64,000 nucleotides of DNA from Jidongwangia harbinensis. GTDB taxonomy: Bacteria; Actinomycetota; Actinomycetes; Mycobacteriales; Micromonosporaceae. Where the stretch lies: NCBI RefSeq assembly GCF_020216025.1, contig NZ_JAIWNC010000036.1, forward strand, positions 52,986 to 116,985, given 5' to 3'. This document shows positions 7,729 to 17,946 of this stretch, in pieces; the stretch's first letter is position 1; every line of letters begins with the position of its first letter. A program made the translations under genes and the position numbers. The notes under the pieces are model-generated. The model was not told the origin of the DNA, did no database searches, and saw only the letters and a list, made by a program, of their open reading frames with translations.

Positions 7729-10593
7729 ATGCCATCACCGCTCCCCCGTCACCGGCACCGTGCTCCACGCCGCCGCCGTTTCGCCGGCCTGGCCGCCGCC
7801 GCCCTGGTGGCGCTCGGCTCCAGCACCATGGCCGTCACCCTGACCGGCTCCGCCGAGGCCGCGACGGTCGGCGCCGGCAGCTACACCGAGACGCTGCCGG
7901 CCGGCGCCCGGCTGCCGCAGGGCTGCGGCACGATCTCCACCAACCCCCGGCAGAACGTCACCGCCAACGCGCCGGCCGGCGCCGTGCCGACCAACGACTG
8001 GTGGTCGTCGCTGCTGTTCAAGGTCGGCGACGAGTGCAACCACTCGCAGCCGCTGTACGCCCACCCGGCCGCGTACCGGGCGCTCGCCAGCGGGCTCGGC
8101 TTCTCCTACGAGCAGCAGCCCGCGATCAGCGGCAGCCCCACCGGCCTGGGCGAATACCACTTCCCGTACGCGCAGAAGGTGGTCGCCGGCGTGGCCGGCC
8201 TGAACGCGCCGAAGACGCTGGTCGACGGCTGGTCCGACTGGACCGTGACACCGTCCTGGAGTGACGGCACCCGCACCCTGAAGGCCACCATCGGGCACGG
8301 CCTGCCGATCACCTACTTCCAGGCCACCGGCGGCGACGCCCTGCTGAGTGTCACCGGGCCGCCGACGGTCTGGTCGAACAGCGGCAACCGGATCGCCTTC
8401 TCGATCGCCGGTCAGGACTACGTGGCCTGGGCACCGACCGGCGCCACCTGGAGCGCCGACGGCCAGCAGATCCGGTCCACCCTGGCCGGCAAGGGCTACT
8501 TCTCGGTCGCGGTGCTGCCCACCACGTCCGGCACCAGCCTGGCGGACAAGACCGCGCTGATGAACACCTTCTCCGCGTACGCCCACACGCACGTGACCGG
8601 GACCCGGGTGTCCTACGCGTACCAGCAGAACACCGGCACCGTGAACACCACGTACGCGTTCACCACCACCGCGCGGGAGGGCTCCGGGTCCGGCACGGTG
8701 GTCGCGCTCTACCCGCACCAGTGGCGGTACCTGACCGGGTCGACTCCGCTGGCCCCGACGTACATCTCGCCGCGCGGCCGGATGAAGATCGTCACCGGCA
8801 CCCAGTTCCAGACCACCATGAAGTACACCGGCGTGCTGCCCGAGGTGCCCGCGGTCGGCAACTCGTCCGGCACCGACCTGAACGCGGTCACCACCTTCCT
8901 GAACAACGAGCTGAGCAACCCGGCCGACTTCCGCGGCGACGACACCTACTGGACCGGCAAGGGCCTGGGCCGCGCGGCCCGGATCGCGGAGATCGCCGAC
9001 CAGCTCAACCTGACCAACGTGCGGAACGCCGCGCTGACCGTCATCAAGACCCGGATCACCGACTGGTTCACCGCGTCGGCCGGCAAGTCCAGCCGGGTGT
9101 TCTACTACGACCGCAACTGGGGCACGCTGATCGGCTACCCGGCGTCGTACAACTCCGACGTCGACCTCAACGACCACCACTTCCACTACGGCTACTTCGT
9201 CGCCGCCGCGGCCACGCTGGCCAAGTTCGACCCGGCCTGGGCGCGCAGCTCGCAGTACGGCGGCATGGTCGACCTGCTGATCCGGGACGCCAACAACTAC
9301 GACCGCGGCGACACCCGGTTCCCGTACCTGCGGGACTTCGACATCTACGCCGGCCACGACTGGGCCTCCGGGCACGGGGCGTTCGGCGCGGGCAACAACC
9401 AGGAGTCCTCGTCCGAGGGGCAGAACTTCGCCAACGCGCTGATCCAGTGGGGACAGGCCACCGGCAACAACGCGGTACGCGACGCCGGCATCTGGATCCA
9501 CACCACCCAGTCCGCCGCGATCAACGAATACTGGTTCGACGTCACCGGCGAGAACTTCCCGACCCAGTGGGGCCACAACTACACGGCCATCGTGTGGGGT
9601 TCCGGCGGCGCGTACGCCACCTGGTTCTCCCCGGACCACGCCATGATCGTCGGCATCAACATGCTGCCGATCACCGGCGGGCAGCTCTACTACGGCGACC
9701 ACCCGGAGAGCGTCCGCAACACGTACGCGGAACTGGTCCGCAACAACGGCGGCGAACCCGGGGTCTGGCGGGACATGCACTGGCAGTTCCTCGCGCTGGG
9801 CGACCCGGACGCGGCGCTGTCCAAGTTCCGGGCGAACAGTTCGTTCACCTCCGAGGAGGGCGAGAGCAAGGCGCACACGTTCCACTGGATCCGTAACCTC
9901 GCCGCGCTCGGCCTGGTGGAGAGGACGATCACCGCCAACCACCCGCTCGCCAAGGTGTTCAGCAAGAACGGCACCAAGACGTACGTGGCGTCGAACATCA
10001 CCGCCACCGCGCTCACCGTGACGTTCTCCGACGGCCGGACCCTCAACGTCCCGGCCGGCAAGACCGTGACCAGCGGCGCGGTGGACTGGTCCGGCGGCAA
10101 CGCCACCGGCGGCGGCGTCGCCGACCCGAGCACCCCGCCGGGACCCGAGCCGTCGAACCCGGCCGAGCCGTCGAACCCGCCGGACCCGCCCACGTGCACC
10201 GGCGGCCCGCTGATCTCGCAGGGCCGGACCACCACCTCCTCCACCGTGGAGCCCAGCTACCCGCCCGCGCTGGCCGTCGACGGCAACGCCGCCACCCGGT
10301 GGTCCAGCGAGTTCGCCGACCCGCAGTGGATCCAGGTCGACCTGGGCTCGGCACAGGCGCTGAGCCGGGTCGAACTGAGCTGGGAGGCCGCGTTCGGCCG
10401 GGCGTACCGGATCGAGACCTCGACGAACGGCACCGCCTGGACCCCGGCGGTCACGGTGGCGAACCGCACCGGCGGGAACGAGACCCACGCGGTCGGCGGG
10501 ACCGCGCGGTACGTGCGGATGTACGGCACCGAACGCGGCACGCCGTACGGCTACTCGCTGTGGGAGTTCAAGGTCTTCGGCTGCGCGATCTGA
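7729..10593 (+). CDS. Secreted GH81 endo-beta-1,3-glucanase with C-terminal F5/8-type C (CBM32-like) domain
   Basis: A 954-residue secreted enzyme. Residues 1-45 form an Arg-rich signal peptide; RRRRFAG suggests possible Tat export, with cleavage after AEA. The GH81 catalytic region spans about 60-780. It has the diagnostic DHHFHYGYF near 481, carrying the acid Asp, and QESSSEGQNF near 559, carrying the conserved glutamates, plus the NDWWSSL start typical of the family. A Pro/Ser/Asn-rich linker (about 800-822) leads to a discoidin-like domain with VDGNAATRWSSEFADPQWIQVDLG. GH81 enzymes cut beta-1,3-glucans such as laminarin, curdlan and fungal cell wall. The gene is preceded by a promoter and LacI operator and followed by a strong terminator, so it is monocistronic. 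Confidence 0.95.
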   Translation: MPSPLPRHRHRAPRRRRFAGLAAAALVALGSSTMAVTLTGSAEAATVGAGSYTETLPAGARLPQGCGTISTNPRQNVTANAPAGAVPTNDWWSSLLFKVGDECNHSQPLYAHPAAYRALASGLGFSYEQQPAISGSPTGLGEYHFPYAQKVVAGVAGLNAPKTLVDGWSDWTVTPSWSDGTRTLKATIGHGLPITYFQATGGDALLSVTGPPTVWSNSGNRIAFSIAGQDYVAWAPTGATWSADGQQIRSTLAGKGYFSVAVLPTTSGTSLADKTALMNTFSAYAHTHVTGTRVSYAYQQNTGTVNTTYAFTTTAREGSGSGTVVALYPHQWRYLTGSTPLAPTYISPRGRMKIVTGTQFQTTMKYTGVLPEVPAVGNSSGTDLNAVTTFLNNELSNPADFRGDDTYWTGKGLGRAARIAEIADQLNLTNVRNAALTVIKTRITDWFTASAGKSSRVFYYDRNWGTLIGYPASYNSDVDLNDHHFHYGYFVAAAATLAKFDPAWARSSQYGGMVDLLIRDANNYDRGDTRFPYLRDFDIYAGHDWASGHGAFGAGNNQESSSEGQNFANALIQWGQATGNNAVRDAGIWIHTTQSAAINEYWFDVTGENFPTQWGHNYTAIVWGSGGAYATWFSPDHAMIVGINMLPITGGQLYYGDHPESVRNTYAELVRNNGGEPGVWRDMHWQFLALGDPDAALSKFRANSSFTSEEGESKAHTFHWIRNLAALGLVERTITANHPLAKVFSKNGTKTYVASNITATALTVTFSDGRTLNVPAGKTVTSGAVDWSGGNATGGGVADPSTPPGPEPSNPAEPSNPPDPPTCTGGPLISQGRTTTSSTVEPSYPPALAVDGNAATRWSSEFADPQWIQVDLGSAQALSRVELSWEAAFGRAYRIETSTNGTAWTPAVTVANRTGGNETHAVGGTARYVRMYGTERGTPYGYSLWEFKVFGCAI

Positions 10594-10601
10594 CCCACCC
10601 C

Positions 10602-10638
10602 GCGACGGCCCCGCACCCTGCCGGGTGGGGGCCGTCGC
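10602..10638. terminator. Bidirectional hairpin terminator
   Basis: GCGACGGCCCC-G-CACCC pairs with GGGTG-GGGGCCGTCGC across a TGCC loop, giving a 16-bp stem with one bulge. It sits between the convergent GH81 and P450 genes and probably serves both. There is no strong T-tract, as is common in high-GC actinomycetes. Confidence 0.8.
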
Positions 10639-10647
10639 GCGTGCCGG

Positions 10648-11829
10648 TCAGCCCACCCGCAGGCGCAGCCCGGTCAGCTCGTAGCTCGCGATCTCGGGAC
10701 GCAGCCGCACCGCCGGCTCGCGCACCATCCGCAACCCGGGCAGCGCGAACACCTTGGTGAGGAAGATGTCGGTCTCCTGGACGGCGATGTACGCGCCCGG
10801 GCACCGGTGCGGGCCGTCGCCGAAGGACAGGACCGCGTCGCCCACCCCGTCGGCGCGGGACCGGCCGGGGCAGACCGCGCCCGGTTCCGCCCCCACCGCC
10901 TCCGGGTCGAGGTTCGTGGCGGCCAGGTTGACGTCCACCAGCGCGCCCGCCGGGACGACCGCGTCACCGAGCGGCACGTCCACCGTGGTCCGCCGGTACA
11001 GGTTGCCCACCACCGGTTCCAGCCGCAGCAGCTCGTGCAGGATCGCCAGCCGCCGCGGCTCGTCGCCGTTCAGGTAGGCGGCACGCAGGTCGTCGTCGGT
11101 GCACAGGTGCCAGACCGCGGCCACGATGAACTCCCGCGTGGTGACCATGCCGGCCGCCGCGAACGTGATGCACTCGCCGAGGATCTCGCTGCCCCGGCAG
11201 CCCTCGTCGATCAGGTGGGAGATCAGGTCGTCGCGGCGCGCACGCCGCCGCACCGCGACCGCAGGCCGCACGTCGCGCCAGTAGAACATGCCCACCGTGT
11301 ACGAACTGCGCAGCTTGTTCCAGATCCCCCTCGGGGTACGCGGGTCCATGGTGTCGCCGGGGTTGTGGAAGAACCGGTTCAGCCGCCGGGCCATGCTGCC
11401 GCGCCCCTCGGTGAGCCCGATGATCTCCCCGGTGACCGCGACGGCCAGGGCGAAGGACAGCTGGGACAGGTCCATCTCGCCGTGCTGCCGCAGACGCTCG
11501 CACTGCTCGTCGGCCAGCCGGTTCATCAGATCGCGGTAGGCGGTGTCCACCCGGCGCGGGGTGAAGTACTTCGCGGTCCGGCGGCGGTGCTCCCGATGCT
11601 CGGCGCCGTCGCGGTACAGCACCGGCAGCCGCATCCGGTCCTTCATCCGGGCGGCGTTCTCGGCGGCGAAACCGGCCTGCCGGGTGTCGTGGCGCCGGAG
11701 GAACGCCCGCGCGGTGGCGTAGTCCTGGATGCGCCAGGTGCCGTCGGCTTCGGCGTGCGCCGGGCAGCCGGGGACCAGCTCACCTCGCCCGACCTTGCGC
11801 TGGGATTCGACCGGGGTCTCGGCGGTCAT
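10648..11829 (-). CDS. Cytochrome P450
   Basis: A 393-residue bacterial class I P450. The heme-binding loop is FGDGPHRCPGAYIA with the thiolate Cys at 343. The K-helix ExxR is HELLRLEP and the I-helix region is TFAAAGMVTTREF, whose A-G-x-x-T-T provides the oxygen-activation threonine. The length is normal. No ferredoxin, reductase or biosynthetic partner is adjacent, so the substrate cannot be inferred; electron partners must be encoded elsewhere. The gene is alone on the minus strand, with its upstream region adjoining the peptidase terminator. Confidence 0.95.
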   Translation of the reverse strand: MTAETPVESQRKVGRGELVPGCPAHAEADGTWRIQDYATARAFLRRHDTRQAGFAAENAARMKDRMRLPVLYRDGAEHREHRRRTAKYFTPRRVDTAYRDLMNRLADEQCERLRQHGEMDLSQLSFALAVAVTGEIIGLTEGRGSMARRLNRFFHNPGDTMDPRTPRGIWNKLRSSYTVGMFYWRDVRPAVAVRRRARRDDLISHLIDEGCRGSEILGECITFAAAGMVTTREFIVAAVWHLCTDDDLRAAYLNGDEPRRLAILHELLRLEPVVGNLYRRTTVDVPLGDAVVPAGALVDVNLAATNLDPEAVGAEPGAVCPGRSRADGVGDAVLSFGDGPHRCPGAYIAVQETDIFLTKVFALPGLRMVREPAVRLRPEIASYELTGLRLRVG

Positions 11830-11906
11830 GGTGGATCTCCTTGCGAGTGGGGGGACTCGACTATGGACGGACAGTCACTGCGTCCTCACCCACTATGCAC
11901 TACCCG

Positions 11907-11941
11907 CCAGAAAGGGCCCCCGTCGCCGGAGGCCCTTCTGG
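11907..11941 (-). terminator. Terminator of the streptogrisin-like protease gene
   Basis: CCAGAA-A-GGGCC and GGCCCTTCTGG form an 11-bp stem with one bulged A. It lies about 13 bp beyond the stop of the protease gene on the minus strand. Confidence 0.7.
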
Positions 11942-11953
11942 TGGGGATGACCG

Positions 11954-12985
11954 TCAGTAGATGGAGACCCCGTAGACGCTGAGCGCCTCGGTGACCGGCT
12001 GGAAGAACGTGGTGCCACCGGTGGAGCAGTTGCCGCTGCCGCCGGAGGTCAGGCCGAGCGCCGAGGTGCCGGCGTACAGCGGGCCACCGCTGTCACCGGG
12101 CTGGGCGCAGACCGTGGTACGGATGAGGCCGCTGACGCTGCCCTGGGAGTAGTTCACCGTGGCGTTCAGGGCGGTGACCCGGCCGTTGCGCGTACCGGTG
12201 GTGCTGCCCTTGCGGTAGACCGTCTCGTTGACCTGCGGCGTACGGGCGCTGCTGATCTCCTGGTTGCCCACCGTGCCGGGCCGCGCGATGCTCGACGTGT
12301 ACCGCACAATGCCGTAGTCGTTGCCCGGGAAGCTGCTGCCCGCCCGGGTGCCCAGTGTGGACGAGCCGTTGGTCCAGTTCGCACCGGCGTTGGTGCAGTG
12401 CCCCGCGGTCAGGAAGTAGTCCTGGCTGCCGCTGCGCACGTTGAAGCCGAGCGAGCAACGGCTGCCGCCGGTGTAGATGGCGTCCCCACCGGAGATGGTG
12501 GTCGACAACGTGCCGGCCTCGATCTCCAGCCGGGCGGCGTCGCCGAGGTTGGCCACCAGTGCCTTGACGGCCGCCAGCTTGGCACCCTTGACGGTGCTGT
12601 CCGCGGTGACCACGACCTGGTTGCTCATCGGCTCGACCGCGAACGAGGTGCCCGGCGTGGTGAGCTTCGCCTGCAACGTGCCGTGGGCGGCGGCCAGCGT
12701 GGCCCCGCTGCGGGCGACGTAGCGCGGGGTGGCGCCCGCGGCCGTGACCGACGCCGCCGTGGCCGCGTCCGTGACGTTGACGATCAGCTTGCCGGACTCG
12801 ACGTACGAGCCGGCGCTGCGGTCACCGAGCTGGACGCCCAGCCGGTCGGCGAGCGTGGAGACGGCGAAGGAGGGGTCGGGGGCGGCGGTGGGTGCCGCCG
12901 TCGCGGGTGACGCGACGAAGGCGCTGCCCACGAGAATGCCGACGGCCAGGCCGACGATCGGTCGGCGAAGCTTCGGGTTGAGCAC
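11954..12985 (-). CDS. Secreted S1 protease, streptogrisin/alpha-lytic type, with prodomain
   Basis: A 343-residue pre-pro-protease. A signal peptide (1-31, ending ATAA) is followed by a prodomain to about 163. The mature enzyme begins ISGGDAIYTGGSRCSLGFNV, very close to known streptogrisin N-termini. The catalytic triad is His196 in TAGHC, Asp223 in GNDYGIV and Ser299 in GDSGGP. Cysteines 177/197 and 293/320 give the two usual disulphides. The prodomain acts as folding chaperone and inhibitor and is removed by self-cleavage outside the cell. The gene stands alone, with its own promoter (13049-13076) and terminator (11907-11941). Confidence 0.96.
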   Translation of the reverse strand: MLNPKLRRPIVGLAVGILVGSAFVASPATAAPTAAPDPSFAVSTLADRLGVQLGDRSAGSYVESGKLIVNVTDAATAASVTAAGATPRYVARSGATLAAAHGTLQAKLTTPGTSFAVEPMSNQVVVTADSTVKGAKLAAVKALVANLGDAARLEIEAGTLSTTISGGDAIYTGGSRCSLGFNVRSGSQDYFLTAGHCTNAGANWTNGSSTLGTRAGSSFPGNDYGIVRYTSSIARPGTVGNQEISSARTPQVNETVYRKGSTTGTRNGRVTALNATVNYSQGSVSGLIRTTVCAQPGDSGGPLYAGTSALGLTSGGSGNCSTGGTTFFQPVTEALSVYGVSIY

Positions 12986-13048
12986 TGGATCCTCCCAGGG
13001 GGGATGGGGGGGTACGCCGGATCCGGCGTACCGGACGGTGCTCCTGAA

Positions 13049-13076
13049 GTATTTAGGTTTCTCGATGTTGACTCAA
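13049..13076 (-). promoter_or_regulatory. Candidate promoter of the streptogrisin-like protease gene
   Basis: On the minus strand TTGAGT (13076-13071) and AATACT (13054-13049) are spaced by 16 bp, in a patch much richer in A+T than its surroundings and 63 bp upstream of the protease start codon. Confidence 0.5.
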
Positions 13077-13179
13077 GGTTTGCGATACTCGGGCAGAAGT
13101 CGACCAAACCGGCTCTGAGCTGGGAAAACAATGGGCCATACCGTGGCGGCTATGACCGGTTCGGGATGGTTGGCCCGCG

Positions 13180-14517
13180 CTATGCCGCTTCCTGGAGCGG
13201 CACTGGACGGGCCTCGGCCAGTTCGCCGGCCAGGCGGCGCGCCTGGGCCCGGATCTCCGGCACCGCCGTGGTCTCCCAGAGCGCGCCCCGGCGCAACGGG
13301 CCCACCACCCACAGACCGTCCGCCACGGTCCCGTCCGCGGCGGTCAGCCGTCCCGCCGGGTCGACGTCCAGGCCGAGCGCGTGCGGGCCGACCCGGGCCA
13401 GGCCGGACCCGAGCAGGCCGGCGACGAACGGATCGGCGGATCCCGGCAGGCGGCCCGGGCCGGCACAGTTCACCACGGCGCCGAACGTCCGCGCGGCACC
13501 GTCCCGGGCGGCCGGTTCCGCCCGGAATCCGCCGGGGGCTGCGGTGATCGGGCCGACGCCGCCGCCGTACACCTCGAGCAGGCCCCGGGCGCGCAGGTCC
13601 GCGATCCGGTCGGCGACCGGGGGCGCCATCCGGTGCCGGTGGCATTCCCAGGTGCGGGCCAGGTGGCGCAGGAAGGAGTCCTGTTCGCCGCGGCTCAGCC
13701 CGGCCCAGAGCCGGTCCAGCACCGGCCGCAGCCCGTCCACCGCGGGGCGCCAGTCGCCGGTCTCCCCCACGGTGGCCCGCAACGCCCGCAGCACGTCCCG
13801 CAGTCGCGCGCCGCCGGACACGGCCGGTGCCACCGGCGGCGCCGCCGCCGCGGTGTGCGCCTGCGGCAGCCGCCCGGACCGGCTCACCGCCACCACCGGC
13901 GCGGTCCGGGTCCCCCGCGCGGTCAGCGTGAGCACCACGTCCACCGCGGTCAGGCCGGTGCCGATGAGCAGCACCGGCGCGTCACCGGGCACCGCGTCCA
14001 GCGCGCCGGGCCGCCACGGGTCGCCGATGTACCGGCCGGACGCGGGCACGGCCACCGGCGCGGCGCCGGCCGGATTCCCGGTGGCGATCACCACGTCGCC
14101 GGCCCGGACCGTACCGCCGCCGGCCAGGGCGACGGTCCAGCCGGTGCCATCCGGGCGTACGCCGACCGCCCGGTCCGGCCGCCGGTCGTACCGCCCGGGA
14201 TGGCCCGCCACCACCCCGGCGAACGTGGCCGCGAGGTAGCGACCGTAGTCCCGCCTCGGCAGGAAGTCGTCGGGACCGGCGGGCAGACCCTGCCCGGCCG
14301 CCCAGCGGACGAAGTGACCGGGATCGTCCGGGTCGGCGCTCATCGCACCGGCCCGCGAGTTGAGCAGATGCCACGGTTCGGCGGCCCCGTACGCGAGGCC
14401 GGCGCCGGGCTCACCGGGCTCGATCAGGACCACGTCCGCGCCGGTACATCGCAGCAGGTCCATCGCGACCATCGCTCCGGTGCACCCGCCGCCGACCACT
14501 GCCACCGTTCGCCGCAT
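13180..14517 (-). CDS. FAD/NAD(P)-binding protein (NAD_binding_9-like)
   Basis: A 445-residue flavoprotein-type oxidoreductase. The N-terminal VAVVGGGCTGAMVAMDLL is a Rossmann GxGxxG dinucleotide site, followed by VVLIEPGEPGAGLAYG and the WHLLNSRAGAMS segment typical of actinobacterial FAD-NAD(P)-binding proteins. A second glycine-rich site VLLIGTGLTAVDVVLTL (about 190-206) would bind NAD(P). The ATG at 14517 is preferred; a GTG 36 bp upstream is also in frame. The substrate is unknown. Related proteins occur in siderophore and antibiotic loci, but no such cluster is seen here. It lies downstream of the winged-helix regulator on the same strand, after a 118-bp gap. Confidence 0.85.
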   Translation of the reverse strand: MRRTVAVVGGGCTGAMVAMDLLRCTGADVVLIEPGEPGAGLAYGAAEPWHLLNSRAGAMSADPDDPGHFVRWAAGQGLPAGPDDFLPRRDYGRYLAATFAGVVAGHPGRYDRRPDRAVGVRPDGTGWTVALAGGGTVRAGDVVIATGNPAGAAPVAVPASGRYIGDPWRPGALDAVPGDAPVLLIGTGLTAVDVVLTLTARGTRTAPVVAVSRSGRLPQAHTAAAAPPVAPAVSGGARLRDVLRALRATVGETGDWRPAVDGLRPVLDRLWAGLSRGEQDSFLRHLARTWECHRHRMAPPVADRIADLRARGLLEVYGGGVGPITAAPGGFRAEPAARDGAARTFGAVVNCAGPGRLPGSADPFVAGLLGSGLARVGPHALGLDVDPAGRLTAADGTVADGLWVVGPLRRGALWETTAVPEIRAQARRLAGELAEARPVPLQEAA

Positions 14518-14635
14518 GACGCCCCACCCCTCCGCCGCATCTCCTATAAACACGATAGGTGATACGGGGTATGCCGGGCGAGAGCCGCGCCGAACGGACC
14601 CGACCGGCGCGCCGCCGGACCGGGGCCGCCCCCAG

Positions 14636-15169
14636 CTAGCCCACCGCGATCGGCGCGTCGTCGGAGAGGCGGTAGCCGACGCCGTACACCGTGGTGATCA
14701 GCTCCGGCTCGCCGAGCTTGGTACGCAACCGGCTGATGTGCACGTCCACCGTGCGCGCCCCGGTGTGCACGTGGCCCCACACCTGCGCGAGTAACTGACT
14801 GCGGGTGAAGACCTGCCGGGGATGGGTGGCGAAGAACATCAACAGGTCGAATTCGAGCCGGCTCAGATCCAGCAGCCGCCCGCGCCGGAACGCGGCGCGC
14901 GGTTTCGGCTCCAGAGTGATCAGCCCGGCGTCCTCCACCGCGGCCAGGGCCGGCGCCGCGGGCGGATCGGCGGGCAGCAGCGACACCGCGTCCGCACCGG
15001 CCGCGGACACCAGCTCACGCAGGGCGGCGAGCACGCGCTCGCGGCCGGCCGGGGCGCCGCCGTCGATGCTGATGGTGACGGTCAGCGGGACCTCGACCGG
15101 CTGCGGTACGGCGCGCAGCCGGCGGCCGGGACGGCGGGTGGACGTCTCGACGACGGCGGGAGCGGTCAT
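14636..15169 (-). CDS. Winged-helix (OmpR/PhoB-type) DNA-binding protein without receiver domain
   Basis: A 177-residue regulator. The C-terminal half (about 85-175) is a Trans_reg_C winged helix: LDLSRLEFDLLMFFATHPRQ, TRSQLLAQVWG and a TVDVHISRLRTKLGEPELI recognition segment, ending in ITTVYGVGYRL. The N-terminal half (about 28-80) is a short ferredoxin-like alpha/beta segment (VTISIDGGAPAGRERVLAAL), not a phosphoreceiver, so regulation must be independent of phosphorelay. The ATG is preceded by a GGAGG site. It has its own promoter (15221-15249). The target may include the FAD protein gene downstream. Confidence 0.88.
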   Translation of the reverse strand: MTAPAVVETSTRRPGRRLRAVPQPVEVPLTVTISIDGGAPAGRERVLAALRELVSAAGADAVSLLPADPPAAPALAAVEDAGLITLEPKPRAAFRRGRLLDLSRLEFDLLMFFATHPRQVFTRSQLLAQVWGHVHTGARTVDVHISRLRTKLGEPELITTVYGVGYRLSDDAPIAVG

Positions 15170-15220
15170 GTTTCCTCCGGGTGGTGTGGGCGGCCGCCGG
15201 ATCTCGGCCGGTCCGCCTGA

Positions 15221-15249
15221 ACGATACATTTCCCATATGACGGGTAGAA
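15221..15249 (-). promoter_or_regulatory. Candidate promoter of the winged-helix regulator
   Basis: On the minus strand TTCTAC (15249-15244) and TATCGT (15226-15221) are separated by exactly 17 bp, in an AT-rich patch 50 bp upstream of the regulator start. Confidence 0.45.
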
Positions 15250-15509
15250 TTAGCGGCGCGACGATGCGCTCGCGAATCAGTCATTCGAGGACATTCGAGG
15301 GGCGACCCGAAGGGGTCAGAGGCAGCGCGGACACCGGGCGCTTGCGCACCGAAGAAGGTCGATGACAAGGCGGGTCGTGAGTCGTACACGCCGCTGCATG
15401 AGGCCATCCTCCGCGTGGGCCGGACGAGGCGTCAAAGCCTGTCCAGCATGCGGGAACGGTGTGACGCCGGGCACGACCCCGTCGATCATGCGCGGATGTG
15501 CACGACGAC
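15250..15509. other. Intergenic region with no supported gene
   Basis: Part of the roughly 400-bp gap between the winged-helix gene and the subtilisin-like gene. Open frames here are antisense or frame shadows without protein character. The only structure I see is an imperfect direct repeat of CATTCGAGG at 15282-15302. Confidence 0.5.
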
Positions 15510-15551
15510 GGCCGCCCGGCGGCTCCGATTTCTCGGAACCACCGGGCGGCC
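15510..15551 (-). terminator. Terminator of the subtilisin-like protease gene
   Basis: GGCCGCCCGG (15510-15519) pairs perfectly with CCGGGCGGCC (15542-15551), and the interior CTCCGA/TCGGAA extends the hairpin. It lies 17 bp beyond the protease stop on the minus strand. Confidence 0.75.
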
Positions 15552-15568
15552 GGCCGGGGCGGTACGGG

Positions 15569-17029
<1,461 letters not shown>

Positions 17030-17222
17030 AACCGGGGGGTGCCCTTCGCCGGGGGTCGACAGGGACCGGCTGTAGCCGGAGAAGATGACGCTCCGTCACG
17101 TCGGGAGCAACGAGGTCTCCGGCCGGGTGCAGTCCGGGAGCAGCACACCGCGCAATCGGGTCGGAAATCCGAACCGGATCGGGCCGACAGGAACGGCCGG
17201 TACGCGATACGTTGGTGGCATC
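17030..17222. other. Intergenic region upstream of the S8 protease gene
   Basis: No supported gene. This stretch should hold the promoter of the leftward protease gene, but I cannot point to convincing -35/-10 boxes. An open frame crossing it and the tandem repeat to the right has no protein-like character. Confidence 0.45.
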
Positions 17223-17259
17223 AAGGCCGGGGTACCCGCCGCCACGGGTCCCCGGCCTT
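17223..17259 (+). terminator. Orphan terminator-like hairpin
   Basis: AAGGCCGGGG-T-ACCC pairs with GGGT-CCCCGGCCTT, giving a 14-bp stem with one bulge, followed by CTGCTGCCC. It looks like a rho-independent terminator, yet no gene lies directly upstream on the plus strand and the minus-strand protease gene reads away from it. It may end a small RNA or be a relic. Its right arm is also the first unit of the adjacent tandem repeat. Confidence 0.5.
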
Positions 17260-17346
17260 CTGCTGCCCGGCCTTCTGCTGCCCGGCCTTCTGCTGCCCGG
17301 CCTCTCAGCTGCCCGGCCTCTCAGCTGCCCGGCCTCTCAGCTGCCC
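17254..17346. repeat. Compound minisatellite: 3 x 15 bp then 3 x 16 bp
   Basis: Three identical copies of GGCCTTCTGCTGCCC (17254-17268, 17269-17283, 17284-17298) are followed by three identical copies of GGCCTCTCAGCTGCCC (17299-17314, 17315-17330, 17331-17346). The two units differ by a short internal change and each has been amplified separately. The array lies 51 bp before the membrane-protein gene at 17398. Confidence 0.95.
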
Positions 17347-17397
17347 GCCCGTCGGCGGCTGCCGGTGGCGGGCACCTGGAGCTGAGATGATCGGTTC

Positions 17398-17946
17398 ATG
17401 GTGAACGGCGCTGTGGGATACGAGTGGTCACCGCGTCGACACCTGTCCGCGACCGCCGTGCTCGGCGCCGTCGCCGCTACCGCCGGCTGGCTCCTCGGCC
17501 AGCTGGTGTTCTCCGCACTGGCCGGTCACCTCGGCCCGCCGAACGTCGTCGGCGGCGTCGTCTTCGTGACCGTCTACACGCTGACATTCACGGCGTTCTC
17601 CGTGCGGTGGACGCGCGCCCGGCCGCCCGCGCTCCGGTTCGGGGCCGAGGAACTCGAACTCGTCGCGGAACGCCGGGACGCCGTCGTGGTGCCGTACGCG
17701 GCCGTGTCCGGTGCCGCAATCCGGTGGCCGTGGCCCGTCACGATGCTGGACGTCTACGTCGACGTCGCCGCCGAGTCGCAGGTGCGGCGAATCGGCCGCG
17801 GGGGCCGCCGGCCGCCGCGCAAGCGTAAGTCCGGCCGGCTGCGTTTCGCGATGCCGATCGCCGGCCTCGACGGGACCGCGGCGGACATCCGGTCCCGGCT
17901 CCGGCAGCACGGGCTCCGGGAGAGCGAGCCACCTCACCCGGGTTGA
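17398..17946 (+). CDS. Small membrane protein with PH-like cytoplasmic part
   Basis: A 182-residue protein I do not recognise by family. Two hydrophobic helices (about 18-42 and 50-66) are followed by a soluble region: LRFGAEELELVAERRDAVVVPYAAVSGAAI resembles the beta-strands of bacterial PH-like (bPH) domains. A basic patch RRIGRGGRRPPRKRKSGRL follows near 130-148, possibly contacting phospholipid or nucleic acid. The 3' end overlaps the convergent HIT-like gene by 13 bp. The tandem repeat lies just upstream, within its likely promoter or leader. Confidence 0.75.
   Translation: MVNGAVGYEWSPRRHLSATAVLGAVAATAGWLLGQLVFSALAGHLGPPNVVGGVVFVTVYTLTFTAFSVRWTRARPPALRFGAEELELVAERRDAVVVPYAAVSGAAIRWPWPVTMLDVYVDVAAESQVRRIGRGGRRPPRKRKSGRLRFAMPIAGLDGTAADIRSRLRQHGLRESEPPHPG

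Noticed and set aside
7735..10488. 917-residue ORF antisense to the GH81 gene
   Set aside because: A shadow of high-GC third positions; the sense frame has all GH81 motifs.
10648..15169. Natural-product cluster around the P450, FAD protein and regulator
   Set aside because: No core synthase, carrier protein, precursor peptide or transporter is present; the genes are separated by protease genes with their own terminators.
17039..17404. Cys-rich small protein spanning the minisatellite
   Set aside because: The frame is only the translation of the 15/16-bp repeat (FCCPA-type) with no ribosome site or conserved start; treated as non-coding.
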